Assembly: GCA_015657735.1 (NCBI GenBank) | Contig: SSSX01000755.1 | Location: forward strand, 1 to 7,851 | Direction: 5' to 3' | Length of the DNA: 7,851 nt | From: Zoogloeaceae bacterium | GTDB lineage: Bacteria; Pseudomonadota; Gammaproteobacteria; Burkholderiales; Rhodocyclaceae | Translations under genes and position numbers: made by a program | Notes under the pieces: generated by a model | What the model was told of the DNA's origin: nothing | Database searches by the model: none | What the model saw: only the letters and a program-made list of their open reading frames with translations | Shown here: piece after piece, positions 1-5,667 of the stretch | Numbering within the stretch: position 1 is the first letter of the stretch | How the letters are laid out: each line of letters starts with the position of its first letter

Positions 1-145
1 CGCCGTCCGCGTGCCTGCCGACGCCGCGAAGGACGTCATCGAAGCCGCCGCCCTCGCCAACGAGGCCGCAGTCAAGTTCCTGGAAGGCCGTCCGGCGAAG
101 AAAGTCATCGTCGTGCCCGGCCGTCTCGTCAATATCGTCGGTTGA
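1..145 (+). CDS. leuS: Leucyl-tRNA synthetase, C-terminal end (5' part outside window)
   Basis: The reading frame from base 2 encodes the last 47 residues of a protein and stops with TGA at 143-145. The ending, with KKVIVVPGRLVNIVG preceded by an alanine-rich helix carrying KFLEGRPAK, is the typical end of bacterial leucyl-tRNA synthetase. LeuS charges tRNA-Leu with leucine in the cytoplasm, and this C-terminal domain contacts the tRNA elbow. Only the tail is present, so the catalytic HIGH and KMSKS motifs and the editing domain cannot be seen. The identification rests on the tail sequence and on its position ahead of lptE and holA, a common proteobacterial arrangement. The next gene starts 17 nt downstream, so co-transcription is likely. 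Confidence 0.9.
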   Translation, partial: AVRVPADAAKDVIEAAALANEAAVKFLEGRPAKKVIVVPGRLVNIVG

Positions 146-162
146 ACACGCGGAGGCTCCCG

Positions 163-375
163 ATGTTTCGTCCCCTCGTCTGCTCGATTCTCGCCGCCCT
201 GCTCGCCGGCTGCGCCGCTACGCCCAGCGAGCGGGCCTGGTACGAAGGTCTGCGCCAGGAAAACGCCCGCCGGCAGTACGAACCGGGGCGCGACGTCAAC
301 CGCGAGCCGCCGCCGCCCGGCTACGACGCCTACGAGAAAGAACGCCAGCGCCTCAACGAAGGAACGCCCCGATGA
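163..375 (+). CDS. Small putative lipoprotein between leuS and lptE
   Basis: This gene encodes 70 residues. A hydrophobic signal peptide ends in the lipobox LAGC, with the acceptor cysteine at residue 17. The mature part of about 54 residues is short, charged and proline-rich (PPPPGYD near residues 48-54), with no transmembrane segment or recognised domain. It should be lipidated and anchored in the periplasm; residue +2 is Ala, so sorting to the outer membrane is plausible. I choose ATG at 163 because a CGGAGG Shine-Dalgarno (151-156) sits 6 nt upstream. An alternative TTG at 142 overlaps the leuS stop (TTGA) but has no ribosome binding site. The stop overlaps the lptE start by 4 nt (ATGA), which suggests translational coupling and perhaps a role near the outer membrane. 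I do not recognise a named family. Confidence 0.75.
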   Translation: MFRPLVCSILAALLAGCAATPSERAWYEGLRQENARRQYEPGRDVNREPPPPGYDAYEKERQRLNEGTPR

Positions 376-914
376 GCTCCACACCCCGGATCGGCCGCCG
401 CCGGGCCCTCGCCGCTCTTGCTGGCGCGTCGCTGCTGGCCGGCTGCGGCTTCCAGCTGCGCGGCGCGCGGCCGCTGCCCTTCAAGTCGGTCTACCTCGGC
501 ATGTACCAGTATTCCGAACTGGCCGCCGCGATCCGCCGCGAGATCCGCGCCAACGGCGGCACCCTCATCGCCGAAAAACCCGAGGACGCCGAAGTGCGCC
601 TCGAAGTCCTGGCCGACCTCAAAGACAAAATCATCCTGGCCCTCAACACCCAGGGCCGCGTCCGCGAATACCAGCTCCGCCAGCGCTTCGCGTTCCGACT
701 GGTCAGCAAGTCGGGGCAGGAAGTCATGCCGTCGACCGACATCCTCCTGCGCCGCGACCTGGCCTTCGACGACACCCAGCTGCTGGCCAAGCAGCAGGAA
801 GAAATCCTGCTCTACCGGGACATGCAGAACGACCTCGTGCAGCAGCTGATGCGCCGCCTGGCCGCCGCCCGGATGCCCGACGCCCCGCCGCCGGCCGCCG
901 CCGCCAAGCCGTGA
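372..914 (+). CDS. lptE: LPS-assembly lipoprotein LptE (RlpB)
   Basis: The 180-residue product has a signal peptide with lipobox LLAGC (Cys25) followed at once by GFQLRG, the hallmark start of mature LptE. LptE is the outer-membrane lipoprotein that plugs the LptD barrel and helps insert lipopolysaccharide into the outer leaflet. The alternating beta/helix pattern, the VREYQLRQRFAFRL strand region (about residues 96-110) and the C-terminal helix with DMQNDLVQQLMRRL (about 150-163) fit the family. The tail is a low-complexity Pro/Ala stretch. Length is close to the E. coli protein (about 193). The signal peptide has three arginines (R9-R11), weakly Tat-like. A good Shine-Dalgarno, AAGGAA (359-364), lies 7 nt before ATG. 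The 3' end overlaps holA by 4 nt. Confidence 0.95.
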   Translation: MSSTPRIGRRRALAALAGASLLAGCGFQLRGARPLPFKSVYLGMYQYSELAAAIRREIRANGGTLIAEKPEDAEVRLEVLADLKDKIILALNTQGRVREYQLRQRFAFRLVSKSGQEVMPSTDILLRRDLAFDDTQLLAKQQEEILLYRDMQNDLVQQLMRRLAAARMPDAPPPAAAAKP

Positions 915-1936
915 ACCTGCGTCCCGAACAGCTCGCCGCCCACCTCGACAAACCCCTCGCCCCGCTCTACGTCCTGCACGGCAACGAGCCGCTGCTGGTC
1001 CTCGAGGCCGGCGACGCGATCCGCGCCGCCGCACGCCGGCAAGGCTACGCCGAGCGCGAAGTGCTGGTCGCCGGCCAGGGCTTCCGCTGGAGCGAGCTGC
1101 AGTCGGCCGCCGGCAACCTGTCGCTGTTCGGCGCCAGCAAGCTGGTCGATCTGCGCATCCCCAACGGCAAGCCCGGCCGCGAAGGCGGCGAAGCCCTGCA
1201 GCGCTACGCGCGAGCCCTCGACGACGGCGTCGTCACCCTGATCAGCCTGCCCGAACTCGACTGGGCGACCCGCAAGGCCGCCTGGCTGACCGCGCTGGCC
1301 GACGCCGGCATCGTCGTCGAAACCAACGCCCCCGAGCGCGAGCGCCTGCCCGACTGGATCGCCCAGCGCCTGGCCCGCCAGCAGCAGCGCGCCCCGGCCG
1401 ACGCGCTGGCGTTCATCGCCGACCACGTCGAAGGCAACCTCCTCGCCGCCCACCAGGAAATCCTCAAGCTCGGCCTGCTCCATCCGCCGGGCGACATCGG
1501 CCTCGACGCCGTGCGCGAGGCCATCCTCAACGTCGCCCGCTACAACGTCGACGCACTTCGCCAGGCCCTGCTCGAAGGCGACCCCGCCCGCTGCGCGCGC
1601 CTGCTCGAAGGGCTCAGGGGCGAAGGCGAGGCGCCGCCGCTCATCCTGTGGGCCCTCGCCAACGAAATCCGCACCCTCGCCAGCCTGCGCCAGGGCCTCG
1701 ACGACGGTCAGCCGCTGCAAAGTCTGCTGAAGGCCGAGCGGGTCTTCGACGACCGCCGCCGGCAAGCCATCCAGCGCGCCCTGCCGCGCCTCGGCGCCGC
1801 CCCGCTGCGCACCGCCATCTTGCACGCGGCGAAGATTGACCGGATGATCAAGGGTCTGGCCGGCGGCGATGTGTGGGACGAATTCCTCCAGCTGTGCCTG
1901 CGCCTCACCTGGGGCGCGGCGCCGGCGCGCCGCTGA
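911..1936 (+). CDS. holA: DNA polymerase III delta subunit (clamp loader)
   Basis: This encodes a 341-residue HolA, the delta subunit that opens the beta sliding clamp within the clamp loader. The N-terminal region has LYVLHGNEPLLVLEAGDAIR (about 19-38), the degenerate nucleotide-fold start of delta. LF at residues 72-73 in the SLFGASKL segment matches the Leu-Phe pair with which E. coli delta binds the clamp. The middle holds EGNLLAAHQEILKLGLL. The C-terminal collar domain holds PPLILWALANEIRTLASLR and ends with KIDRMIKG and WDEFLQLCLRL. Length equals the family norm (about 340). The start is GTG at 911, whose GTGA overlaps the lptE stop. I see no Shine-Dalgarno in front of it, so translation probably depends on coupling to lptE. 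The lptE-holA pair is widely conserved in proteobacteria. Confidence 0.95.
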   Translation: MNLRPEQLAAHLDKPLAPLYVLHGNEPLLVLEAGDAIRAAARRQGYAEREVLVAGQGFRWSELQSAAGNLSLFGASKLVDLRIPNGKPGREGGEALQRYARALDDGVVTLISLPELDWATRKAAWLTALADAGIVVETNAPERERLPDWIAQRLARQQQRAPADALAFIADHVEGNLLAAHQEILKLGLLHPPGDIGLDAVREAILNVARYNVDALRQALLEGDPARCARLLEGLRGEGEAPPLILWALANEIRTLASLRQGLDDGQPLQSLLKAERVFDDRRRQAIQRALPRLGAAPLRTAILHAAKIDRMIKGLAGGDVWDEFLQLCLRLTWGAAPARR

Positions 1937-1958
1937 CACCGCTTCGAAAAGAGACGAG

Positions 1959-3236
1959 ATGGACATCAAGACCTACATGCACACCGTCGGCCGCCAGGCC
2001 CGCGCCGCCTCCCGCGCCGTGGCCGCCGCCTCCACCGACGCCAAGAACACCGCGCTGCTGGCGATGGCCGCGCAGATCCGCGCCAACGCCACCGAGCTCG
2101 CCGCCGCCAACGCCCGCGATCTGGCCGCGGCCCGCGAAAGCGGTCTCGAGCCGGCGATGATCGACCGCCTGACCCTGTCCGCCAAGGGCATCGAAGCGAT
2201 GGCCATCGGCCTCGAACAGGTCGCGGCGCTGCCCGACCCGGTCGGCGAGATGAGCGACCTCAAGCGCCGCCCCTCCGGCATCACCGTCGGCAAGATGCGC
2301 GTGCCGCTGGGCGTCATCGGCATCATCTACGAGGCCCGCCCCAACGTCACCGCCGACGCCGCCGCGCTGTGCCTCAAGTCCGGCAACGCCGCCATCCTGC
2401 GCGGCGGCAAGGAAGCCCTGCACTCCAACCAGGCCATCGCCGACTGCGTGCGCGCCGGCCTGGCCGCCGCCGGCCTGCCCGAAATGGCGATCCAGGTGGT
2501 CGACACCACCGACCGGGCCGCGGTCGGCGAGCTGATCGCGATGCCCGAATTCGTCGACGTCATCGTTCCCCGCGGCGGCAAGGGCCTCATCGAACGCATC
2601 TCGCGCGACGCCCGCGTGCCGGTCATCAAGCACCTGGACGGCAACTGCCACGTCTATGTCGACGAATTCGCCGATCCGGCCAAGGCCCTGGCCATCGTCG
2701 AAAACGCCAAGACCCAGCGCTACGGCACCTGCAACACCACCGAATCGCTGCTCGTCGATGCCGCCGTCGCCCACGCCCAGCTGCCCGCCATCGGCGCGAT
2801 GCTCGTCGGCAAAGGCGTCGAACTGCGTGCCTGCCCGGCCACGCTGACGATCCTGCGCGAAACCGGCCTGCCCGACGCACAGCTCAAGGCCGCCGTCGAA
2901 TCCGACTGGTCCGAGGAATTTCTCGCGCCGATCATCGCCATCCGGGTCGTCGCCGGCCTCGACGCCGCCATCGAGCACATCAACCGCTACTCGTCGGGCC
3001 ACACCGAAGCCATCGTCAGCGAAAACTACACGCGCGCCATGCGCTTCCTGCGCGAAGTGGATTCGGCATCGGTGATGATCAACGCCTCGACCCGCTTCGC
3101 CGACGGCTTCGAGTATGGCCTCGGCGCCGAGATCGGCATCTCCACCGACAAGATCCACGCCCGCGGCCCGGTCGGTCTCGAAGGCCTGACCAGCCAGAAA
3201 TGGATCGTCTTCGGCGACGGCCAGGTGCGCGGCTGA
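1959..3236 (+). CDS. proA: Gamma-glutamyl phosphate reductase
   Basis: The 425-residue ProA carries out the second step of proline synthesis: NADPH-dependent reduction of gamma-glutamyl phosphate to glutamate-5-semialdehyde. Family motifs are clear: RRPSGITVGKMRVPLGVIGI, then IYEARPNVTADAAALCLKSG, and ILRGGKEALHSN in the cofactor-binding part. KTQRYGTCNTTESLL holds the catalytic cysteine (Cys258). Near the end are FADGFEYGLGAEIGISTDK and HARGPVGLEGLT. The start is ATG at 1959, giving the usual N-terminus MDIKTYMHTVGRQA; an open frame reaches back to 1869 but that part overlaps holA and is not ProA-like. The ribosome binding site is a weak GAG-rich stretch at 1951-1958. The gene follows holA by 22 nt and is probably co-transcribed. 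No proB lies in the window. Confidence 0.97.
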   Translation: MDIKTYMHTVGRQARAASRAVAAASTDAKNTALLAMAAQIRANATELAAANARDLAAARESGLEPAMIDRLTLSAKGIEAMAIGLEQVAALPDPVGEMSDLKRRPSGITVGKMRVPLGVIGIIYEARPNVTADAAALCLKSGNAAILRGGKEALHSNQAIADCVRAGLAAAGLPEMAIQVVDTTDRAAVGELIAMPEFVDVIVPRGGKGLIERISRDARVPVIKHLDGNCHVYVDEFADPAKALAIVENAKTQRYGTCNTTESLLVDAAVAHAQLPAIGAMLVGKGVELRACPATLTILRETGLPDAQLKAAVESDWSEEFLAPIIAIRVVAGLDAAIEHINRYSSGHTEAIVSENYTRAMRFLREVDSASVMINASTRFADGFEYGLGAEIGISTDKIHARGPVGLEGLTSQKWIVFGDGQVRG

Positions 3237-3271
3237 CCCTGCCCGGCTTCCCCCGCCGGACGTCTTCCGGG

Positions 3272-3311
3272 TATGATTCAAACGTTCGTTCGAATCGAGT
3301 CGAAACTCGAT
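3272..3311 (+). promoter_or_regulatory. Candidate promoter with operator-like palindrome and leader hairpin
   Basis: In the 110-nt gap between proA and the chalcone-isomerase-like gene there is a TATGAT box (3272-3277), good as a -10, although the matching -35 is poor (TTCCCC at 3248-3253, 18-nt spacer). A 20-nt imperfect palindrome, ATTCAAACGT followed by TCGTTCGAAT (3276-3295, 8 of 10 positions paired), overlaps the expected start site. It is followed by a perfect 7-bp hairpin, ATCGAGT-CGAA-ACTCGAT (3294-3311). There is no T-run, so the hairpin is not a classical intrinsic terminator. The repeats are read directly from the sequence; promoter and operator roles are inferred. Confidence 0.35.
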
Positions 3312-3346
3312 CGGCGGACGTTTGACCATCCCACCTAGGAGACATC

Positions 3347-3937
3347 ATGACCCGATTCCTGCGCGCCAGCCTACTCGCCGTCACCTTGACCGGCGCCCTC
3401 GCGACGAGCCTCACGGCCCGCGCCGCCGACGTCGCCGGCGTGCATTTCGACGACAAGGCCAGCCTCGCCGGCAGCGAACTCGCGCTCAACGGCGCCGGCC
3501 TGCGCACCCGCTTCATGCTCAAGGTGTACGCCATGGGCCTCTATCTCCCCAAACGCACCGACAGCCCCGACGCCGTCGCCGCCAACCCCGGCCCGCGGCG
3601 CATCCAGATCGTCACCCTGCGCGATCTCAGCGCCGAACAGTTCGCCGACGCCCTGATCGACGGCCTCAAAAAGAATCACAGCGACGCCGAATTCGCGAAA
3701 CTGCAGGCCCGCAGCGACGATTTCCGCACTGCGCTGCTGAGCCTCAAATCCGCCCCGACCGGCACCCAGATCCGCCTCGAATGGCTGCCCGGCAATGGCA
3801 CCCGATTGTCGGTCGGCAATGAAACCCGCGGCAAGGATATTCCCGGCGAAGATTTCTACCGCGCGCTGCTGCGCATCTGGCTCGGCGACAAACCCGCCGA
3901 CCCGGACCTCAAAAACGCACTGCTCGGCAAAAGCTGA
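3347..3937 (+). CDS. Secreted chalcone-isomerase-like family protein
   Basis: The 196-residue product has a clear Sec signal peptide (basic MTRFLR, hydrophobic core, cleavage likely after TARA at residue 26). A mature domain of about 170 residues follows. Its features are VAGVHFDD, LALNGAGLRTRFMLKVYAMGLYLP (two segments over 45-68), a central IQIVTLRDLSAEQFADAL, and the late GKDIPGEDFYRALLRIWLGDKPADPDLKNALLG. This pattern is that of the bacterial chalcone isomerase-like family (Pfam Chalcone_3 type), which is periplasmic and mostly of unknown function. Some relatives of the fold bind fatty acids, but enzyme activity cannot be assigned here. A strong AGGAGA Shine-Dalgarno (3337-3342) lies 4 nt before ATG. 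It stands 40 nt ahead of the alkyltransferase gene, with no evident functional link. Confidence 0.85.
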   Translation: MTRFLRASLLAVTLTGALATSLTARAADVAGVHFDDKASLAGSELALNGAGLRTRFMLKVYAMGLYLPKRTDSPDAVAANPGPRRIQIVTLRDLSAEQFADALIDGLKKNHSDAEFAKLQARSDDFRTALLSLKSAPTGTQIRLEWLPGNGTRLSVGNETRGKDIPGEDFYRALLRIWLGDKPADPDLKNALLGKS

Positions 3938-3942
3938 TTGTC

Positions 3943-3971
3943 TTGCCGGCGGCCGGCCTCGCGCGCAGAAT
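3943..3971 (+). promoter_or_regulatory. Possible promoter directly before the alkyltransferase gene
   Basis: TTGCCG (3943-3948) and CAGAAT (3966-3971) are separated by exactly 17 nt, each matching the sigma-70 consensus at 4 of 6 positions. Initiation would fall at or beside the ATG at 3978. No convincing Shine-Dalgarno precedes that ATG, so the transcript could be leaderless. The match is weak enough to occur by chance. Confidence 0.25.
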
Positions 3972-3977
3972 TCCGCC

Positions 3978-4490
3978 ATGCCTGCCGCCGCCCGTTCCAG
4001 CCAGTTTCCGCCCGTCGGAATATCCCACGCTTTCTCGGCCGTAATTGCGGCCCCATTCGGCGCCGTCGGCATCATTGTCCGCGGCCAATTCATCGAAGAA
4101 ATCCGCTTTCTGCCGCCGGGCCAGGCGAGCGCGCCGGCCACGAATAGCGTCGCCGAAATGGCCGCGCGCCAGCTCGAAAGCTATCTTGCCGACCCCGACT
4201 TCCGCTTCGACCTGCCGCTGGCCGGCCGCGGCACGAATTTCCGCCGTCGCATCTGGTCCGCCATCGCCGCCATTCCCCGCGGCCGGACGCGCACTTACGG
4301 CGACCTCGCACACGACGCCAACAGTGCCGCCCGCGCCGTCGGCCAGGCCTGCGGCGACAATCCCTTTCCGCTCGTCATTCCGTGCCACCGCGTCGTCGCC
4401 GCCTCCGGCCTGGGCGGCTTCGCCCACGACCGCGGCGGATTCCTGCTCGACACCAAACGCTGGCTATTGCGCCACGAAGGCGCCGTCTGA
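3978..4490 (+). CDS. ogt: Methylated-DNA-[protein]-cysteine S-methyltransferase
   Basis: The 170-residue protein is an O6-alkylguanine-DNA alkyltransferase: it moves the alkyl group from O6-alkylguanine to its own cysteine in a suicide repair reaction. The acceptor motif VIPCHRVV places the active cysteine at residue 136. Upstream are the DNA-binding helix and arginine-finger regions, with TYGDLA (Tyr107), AARAVG (Arg119) and GDNP (Asn128). Downstream are SGLGGFA and KRWLLRHEGA with Glu167. The N-terminal 80 residues form a short, divergent ribonuclease-like domain, as usual. Ada-type N-terminal and AraC domains are absent, so this is a stand-alone Ogt/MGMT; the symbol ogt is by family, since ogt and adaB names are used loosely. 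ATG at 3978 is chosen because the open frame upstream (to 3795) lies inside the previous gene. No good ribosome binding site is seen. Confidence 0.92.
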   Translation: MPAAARSSQFPPVGISHAFSAVIAAPFGAVGIIVRGQFIEEIRFLPPGQASAPATNSVAEMAARQLESYLADPDFRFDLPLAGRGTNFRRRIWSAIAAIPRGRTRTYGDLAHDANSAARAVGQACGDNPFPLVIPCHRVVAASGLGGFAHDRGGFLLDTKRWLLRHEGAV

Positions 4491-4532
4491 ATCGGCCGGC
4501 GCGCCGAATTACCCTTTCATCCGATTTGACCC

Positions 4533-5024
4533 ATGGCCCGCCCCGATCCGCACGCCCCCGAAACGCCCGCCACCCGTTTTCTGCGCCAGCACAAAACGCC
4601 TTTTTCGACCCATCTCTATACTTACGAAAACCACGGCGGCACCAAGGTTTCATCCCGCGAACTGAATGTCGCCGAGCATGCGGTCGTCAAGACGCTGGTG
4701 ATGGAAGACGAAAGCCGGCAGCCGCTTATCGTATTGATGCACGGCGACCGCAAGGTTTCGACCAAGGAACTCGCGCGCCAGACCGGCCACAAGCACATCG
4801 CACCCTGCGAACCCGCCGTCGCCCAGCGCCACACCGGCTATCTGGTCGGCGGCACCTCGCCTTTCGGCACCCGCAAAACCATGCCGGTATTCATGGAGCG
4901 CAGCATCCTCGATCTGCCGCTCATTTACATCAATGGCGGGAAAAGGGGCTTTCTGGTCGGCATCCATCCCCACGACATCCTGCGGATGCTGCAGCCGGGG
5001 CTGGTCGAAGTCGCGCTGGAATAG
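4533..5024 (+). CDS. ybaK: YbaK/EbsC-type aminoacyl-tRNA deacylase
   Basis: The 163-residue protein matches the YbaK/EbsC family, which hydrolyses mischarged Cys-tRNA-Pro and acts in trans with prolyl-tRNA synthetase in the cytoplasm. Visible family features are TYENHGGTKVSSRELNVAEH (about 30-49), then VVKTLVME with the essential-type lysine (Lys53), VLMHGDRKVSTKELAR, and the signature GGTSPFGTRKTMPVFME (106-122). The late YINGGKRGFLVGIHP also fits. Length is the family norm (about 155-165). Substrate choice (Cys-tRNA-Pro versus Ala-tRNA-Pro in ProX-type relatives) cannot be fixed from motifs alone, though the N-terminal part looks more like YbaK. The gene starts 42 nt after the alkyltransferase; no clear Shine-Dalgarno precedes the ATG. 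Confidence 0.9.
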   Translation: MARPDPHAPETPATRFLRQHKTPFSTHLYTYENHGGTKVSSRELNVAEHAVVKTLVMEDESRQPLIVLMHGDRKVSTKELARQTGHKHIAPCEPAVAQRHTGYLVGGTSPFGTRKTMPVFMERSILDLPLIYINGGKRGFLVGIHPHDILRMLQPGLVEVALE

Positions 5025-5207
5025 TCCGCAACAAACACTTGCCAAATGGGCCGGCAATGGTGGCAAAATACCGGACAGAATAGAAACGGAACCGGAATTC
5101 GGCACTGGCAGAAAAAAGCCGCGTATCCGAGTCCAATCCGGCGGGCCCCCGGCACCCTCGCCAGGCCCACCGCCAGTCAAAACTCGAAGACCAAGGAAAA
5201 CAGCACC
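5025..5207 (+). promoter_or_regulatory. 183-nt leader of the H-NS-type gene
   Basis: This is the longest gene-free stretch in the window. Its first half is less GC-rich than the surroundings and holds an inverted repeat, TTGCCA (5039-5044) and TGGCAA (5061-5066), with GGCAA repeated directly between 5053 and 5066. Possible promoter parts are TTGCCA as -35 and CAAAAT (5064-5069, 19-nt spacer) or CAGAAT (5076-5081) as -10; none is a strong match. The second half is GC-rich without a clear signal. A ribosome binding site, AAGGAAAA (5193-5200), precedes the ATG at 5208. H-NS-family genes are often autoregulated and have long leaders, which fits, but no site can be proven here. Confidence 0.4.
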
Positions 5208-5606
5208 ATGGATATCTCCTCCCTTTCCCTTACCGAATTGCGTCGCCTCCAGACCAAAGTGGAGGCGGAAATCCGGCGTCGTTCCGATACCGCTAAGAAG
5301 GATTTGCTGAAACGCATGCAGAAACTGGCCGCCGAACACGGCATGAGCCTCAACGACGTGATCAGCCAGGAGCCCGCCGAGAAGCCGGCTGCTGCCGCAC
5401 CGAAAAAGGCCGCCGCCAAAACGGTGAAGAAAGCCGCCGCCAAACCCGCGTCGGCGATCAAGTTCCGTCACCCGGAAAACGCCGCCATCGGCTGGACCGG
5501 CCACGGCCGCAAGCCCCAGTGGGTCATCGACTGGCTGGCCCAGGGCAAGGCCCTCGACGAACTGCGTGCCGAAGCACCGGCCGCCTCGGAAGTCACCGCC
5601 GCCTGA
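5208..5606 (+). CDS. H-NS family nucleoid-associated DNA-binding protein
   Basis: The 132-residue protein has the two-part H-NS layout. Residues 1-55 are a predicted coiled-coil oligomerisation region (SLTELRRLQTKVEAEIRRRS...). A flexible linker of about 57-83 is rich in Ala, Lys and Pro, with two AAAK-type repeats (PKKAAAKTVKKAAAKP). The C-terminal DNA-binding domain (84-120) contains KFRHPENAAIGWTGHGRKPQWV. Such proteins bind curved AT-rich DNA in the minor groove and silence transcription. The AT-hook-like core reads HGR instead of the QGR or RGR common in studied members. The linker resembles histone H1-like tails and gives the protein extra positive charge. The start at 5208 removes an unrelated 54-residue open extension and follows an AAGGAAAA site. 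The gene converges with folB across hairpins. Confidence 0.92.
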   Translation: MDISSLSLTELRRLQTKVEAEIRRRSDTAKKDLLKRMQKLAAEHGMSLNDVISQEPAEKPAAAAPKKAAAKTVKKAAAKPASAIKFRHPENAAIGWTGHGRKPQWVIDWLAQGKALDELRAEAPAASEVTAA

Positions 5607-5615
5607 AATCCGGCA

Positions 5616-5639
5616 GGAGCGGCCGCCGCGGTCCGCTCC
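5616..5639. terminator. GC-rich hairpin after the H-NS-type gene
   Basis: GGAGCGG (5616-5622) and CCGCTCC (5633-5639) form a perfect 7-bp stem that can extend by CC/GG with one bulged base. It begins 10 nt after the H-NS stop. There is no T-run afterwards, so termination, if any, would be non-canonical or Rho-assisted, or the hairpin may protect the 3' end. Confidence 0.4.
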
Positions 5640-5644
5640 GCCCC

Positions 5645-5667
5645 ATTGCCGGGCTCAGCCCGGCAAT
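5645..5667. terminator. Perfect 11-bp palindrome at the folB 3' end (possible bidirectional terminator)
   Basis: ATTGCCGGGCT (5645-5655), one central C, and AGCCCGGCAAT (5657-5667) are perfectly complementary. The folB stop codon (TGA, minus strand, 5655-5657) lies in the centre of the palindrome. The site stands between convergent genes, as expected for a shared terminator, but neither strand shows a T-run after the stem, so intrinsic termination is uncertain. Confidence 0.45.

Noticed and set aside
142..162. TTG start for the small lipoprotein
   Set aside because: It overlaps the leuS stop in a coupling-like way but lacks a Shine-Dalgarno; ATG 163 has one. It is not fully excluded, because the longer signal peptide would still work.
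330..1034. 234-codon minus-strand frame opposite lptE
   Set aside because: It is Arg/Gly-rich, antisense to lptE, and runs across two gene boundaries.
1869..1958. Thirty-codon upstream extension of proA
   Set aside because: It overlaps the end of holA and is not ProA-like; the ATG at 1959 gives the usual N-terminus.
812..1969. 385-codon minus-strand frame opposite holA
   Set aside because: It is antisense to an intact holA, is low in complexity and has no ribosome site or domain.
2369..3325. 318-codon plus-strand frame within proA
   Set aside because: It is an alternative frame of proA rich in Arg and Pro; no domain is seen.
1905..3329. 474-codon open frame on the minus strand opposite proA
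   Set aside because: It is antisense to a full-length ProA with all motifs; its Gly/Asp/Val-rich composition is the usual mirror of GC-biased codons, and it shows no recognisable domain.
3795..3977. Upstream extension of the alkyltransferase
   Set aside because: It lies mostly inside the preceding gene in another frame and has no similarity to the family.
5046..5207. Fifty-four-codon extension of the H-NS-type protein
   Set aside because: The family starts at the coiled-coil region MDISSLSLTELRRL, and AAGGAAAA precedes ATG 5208.
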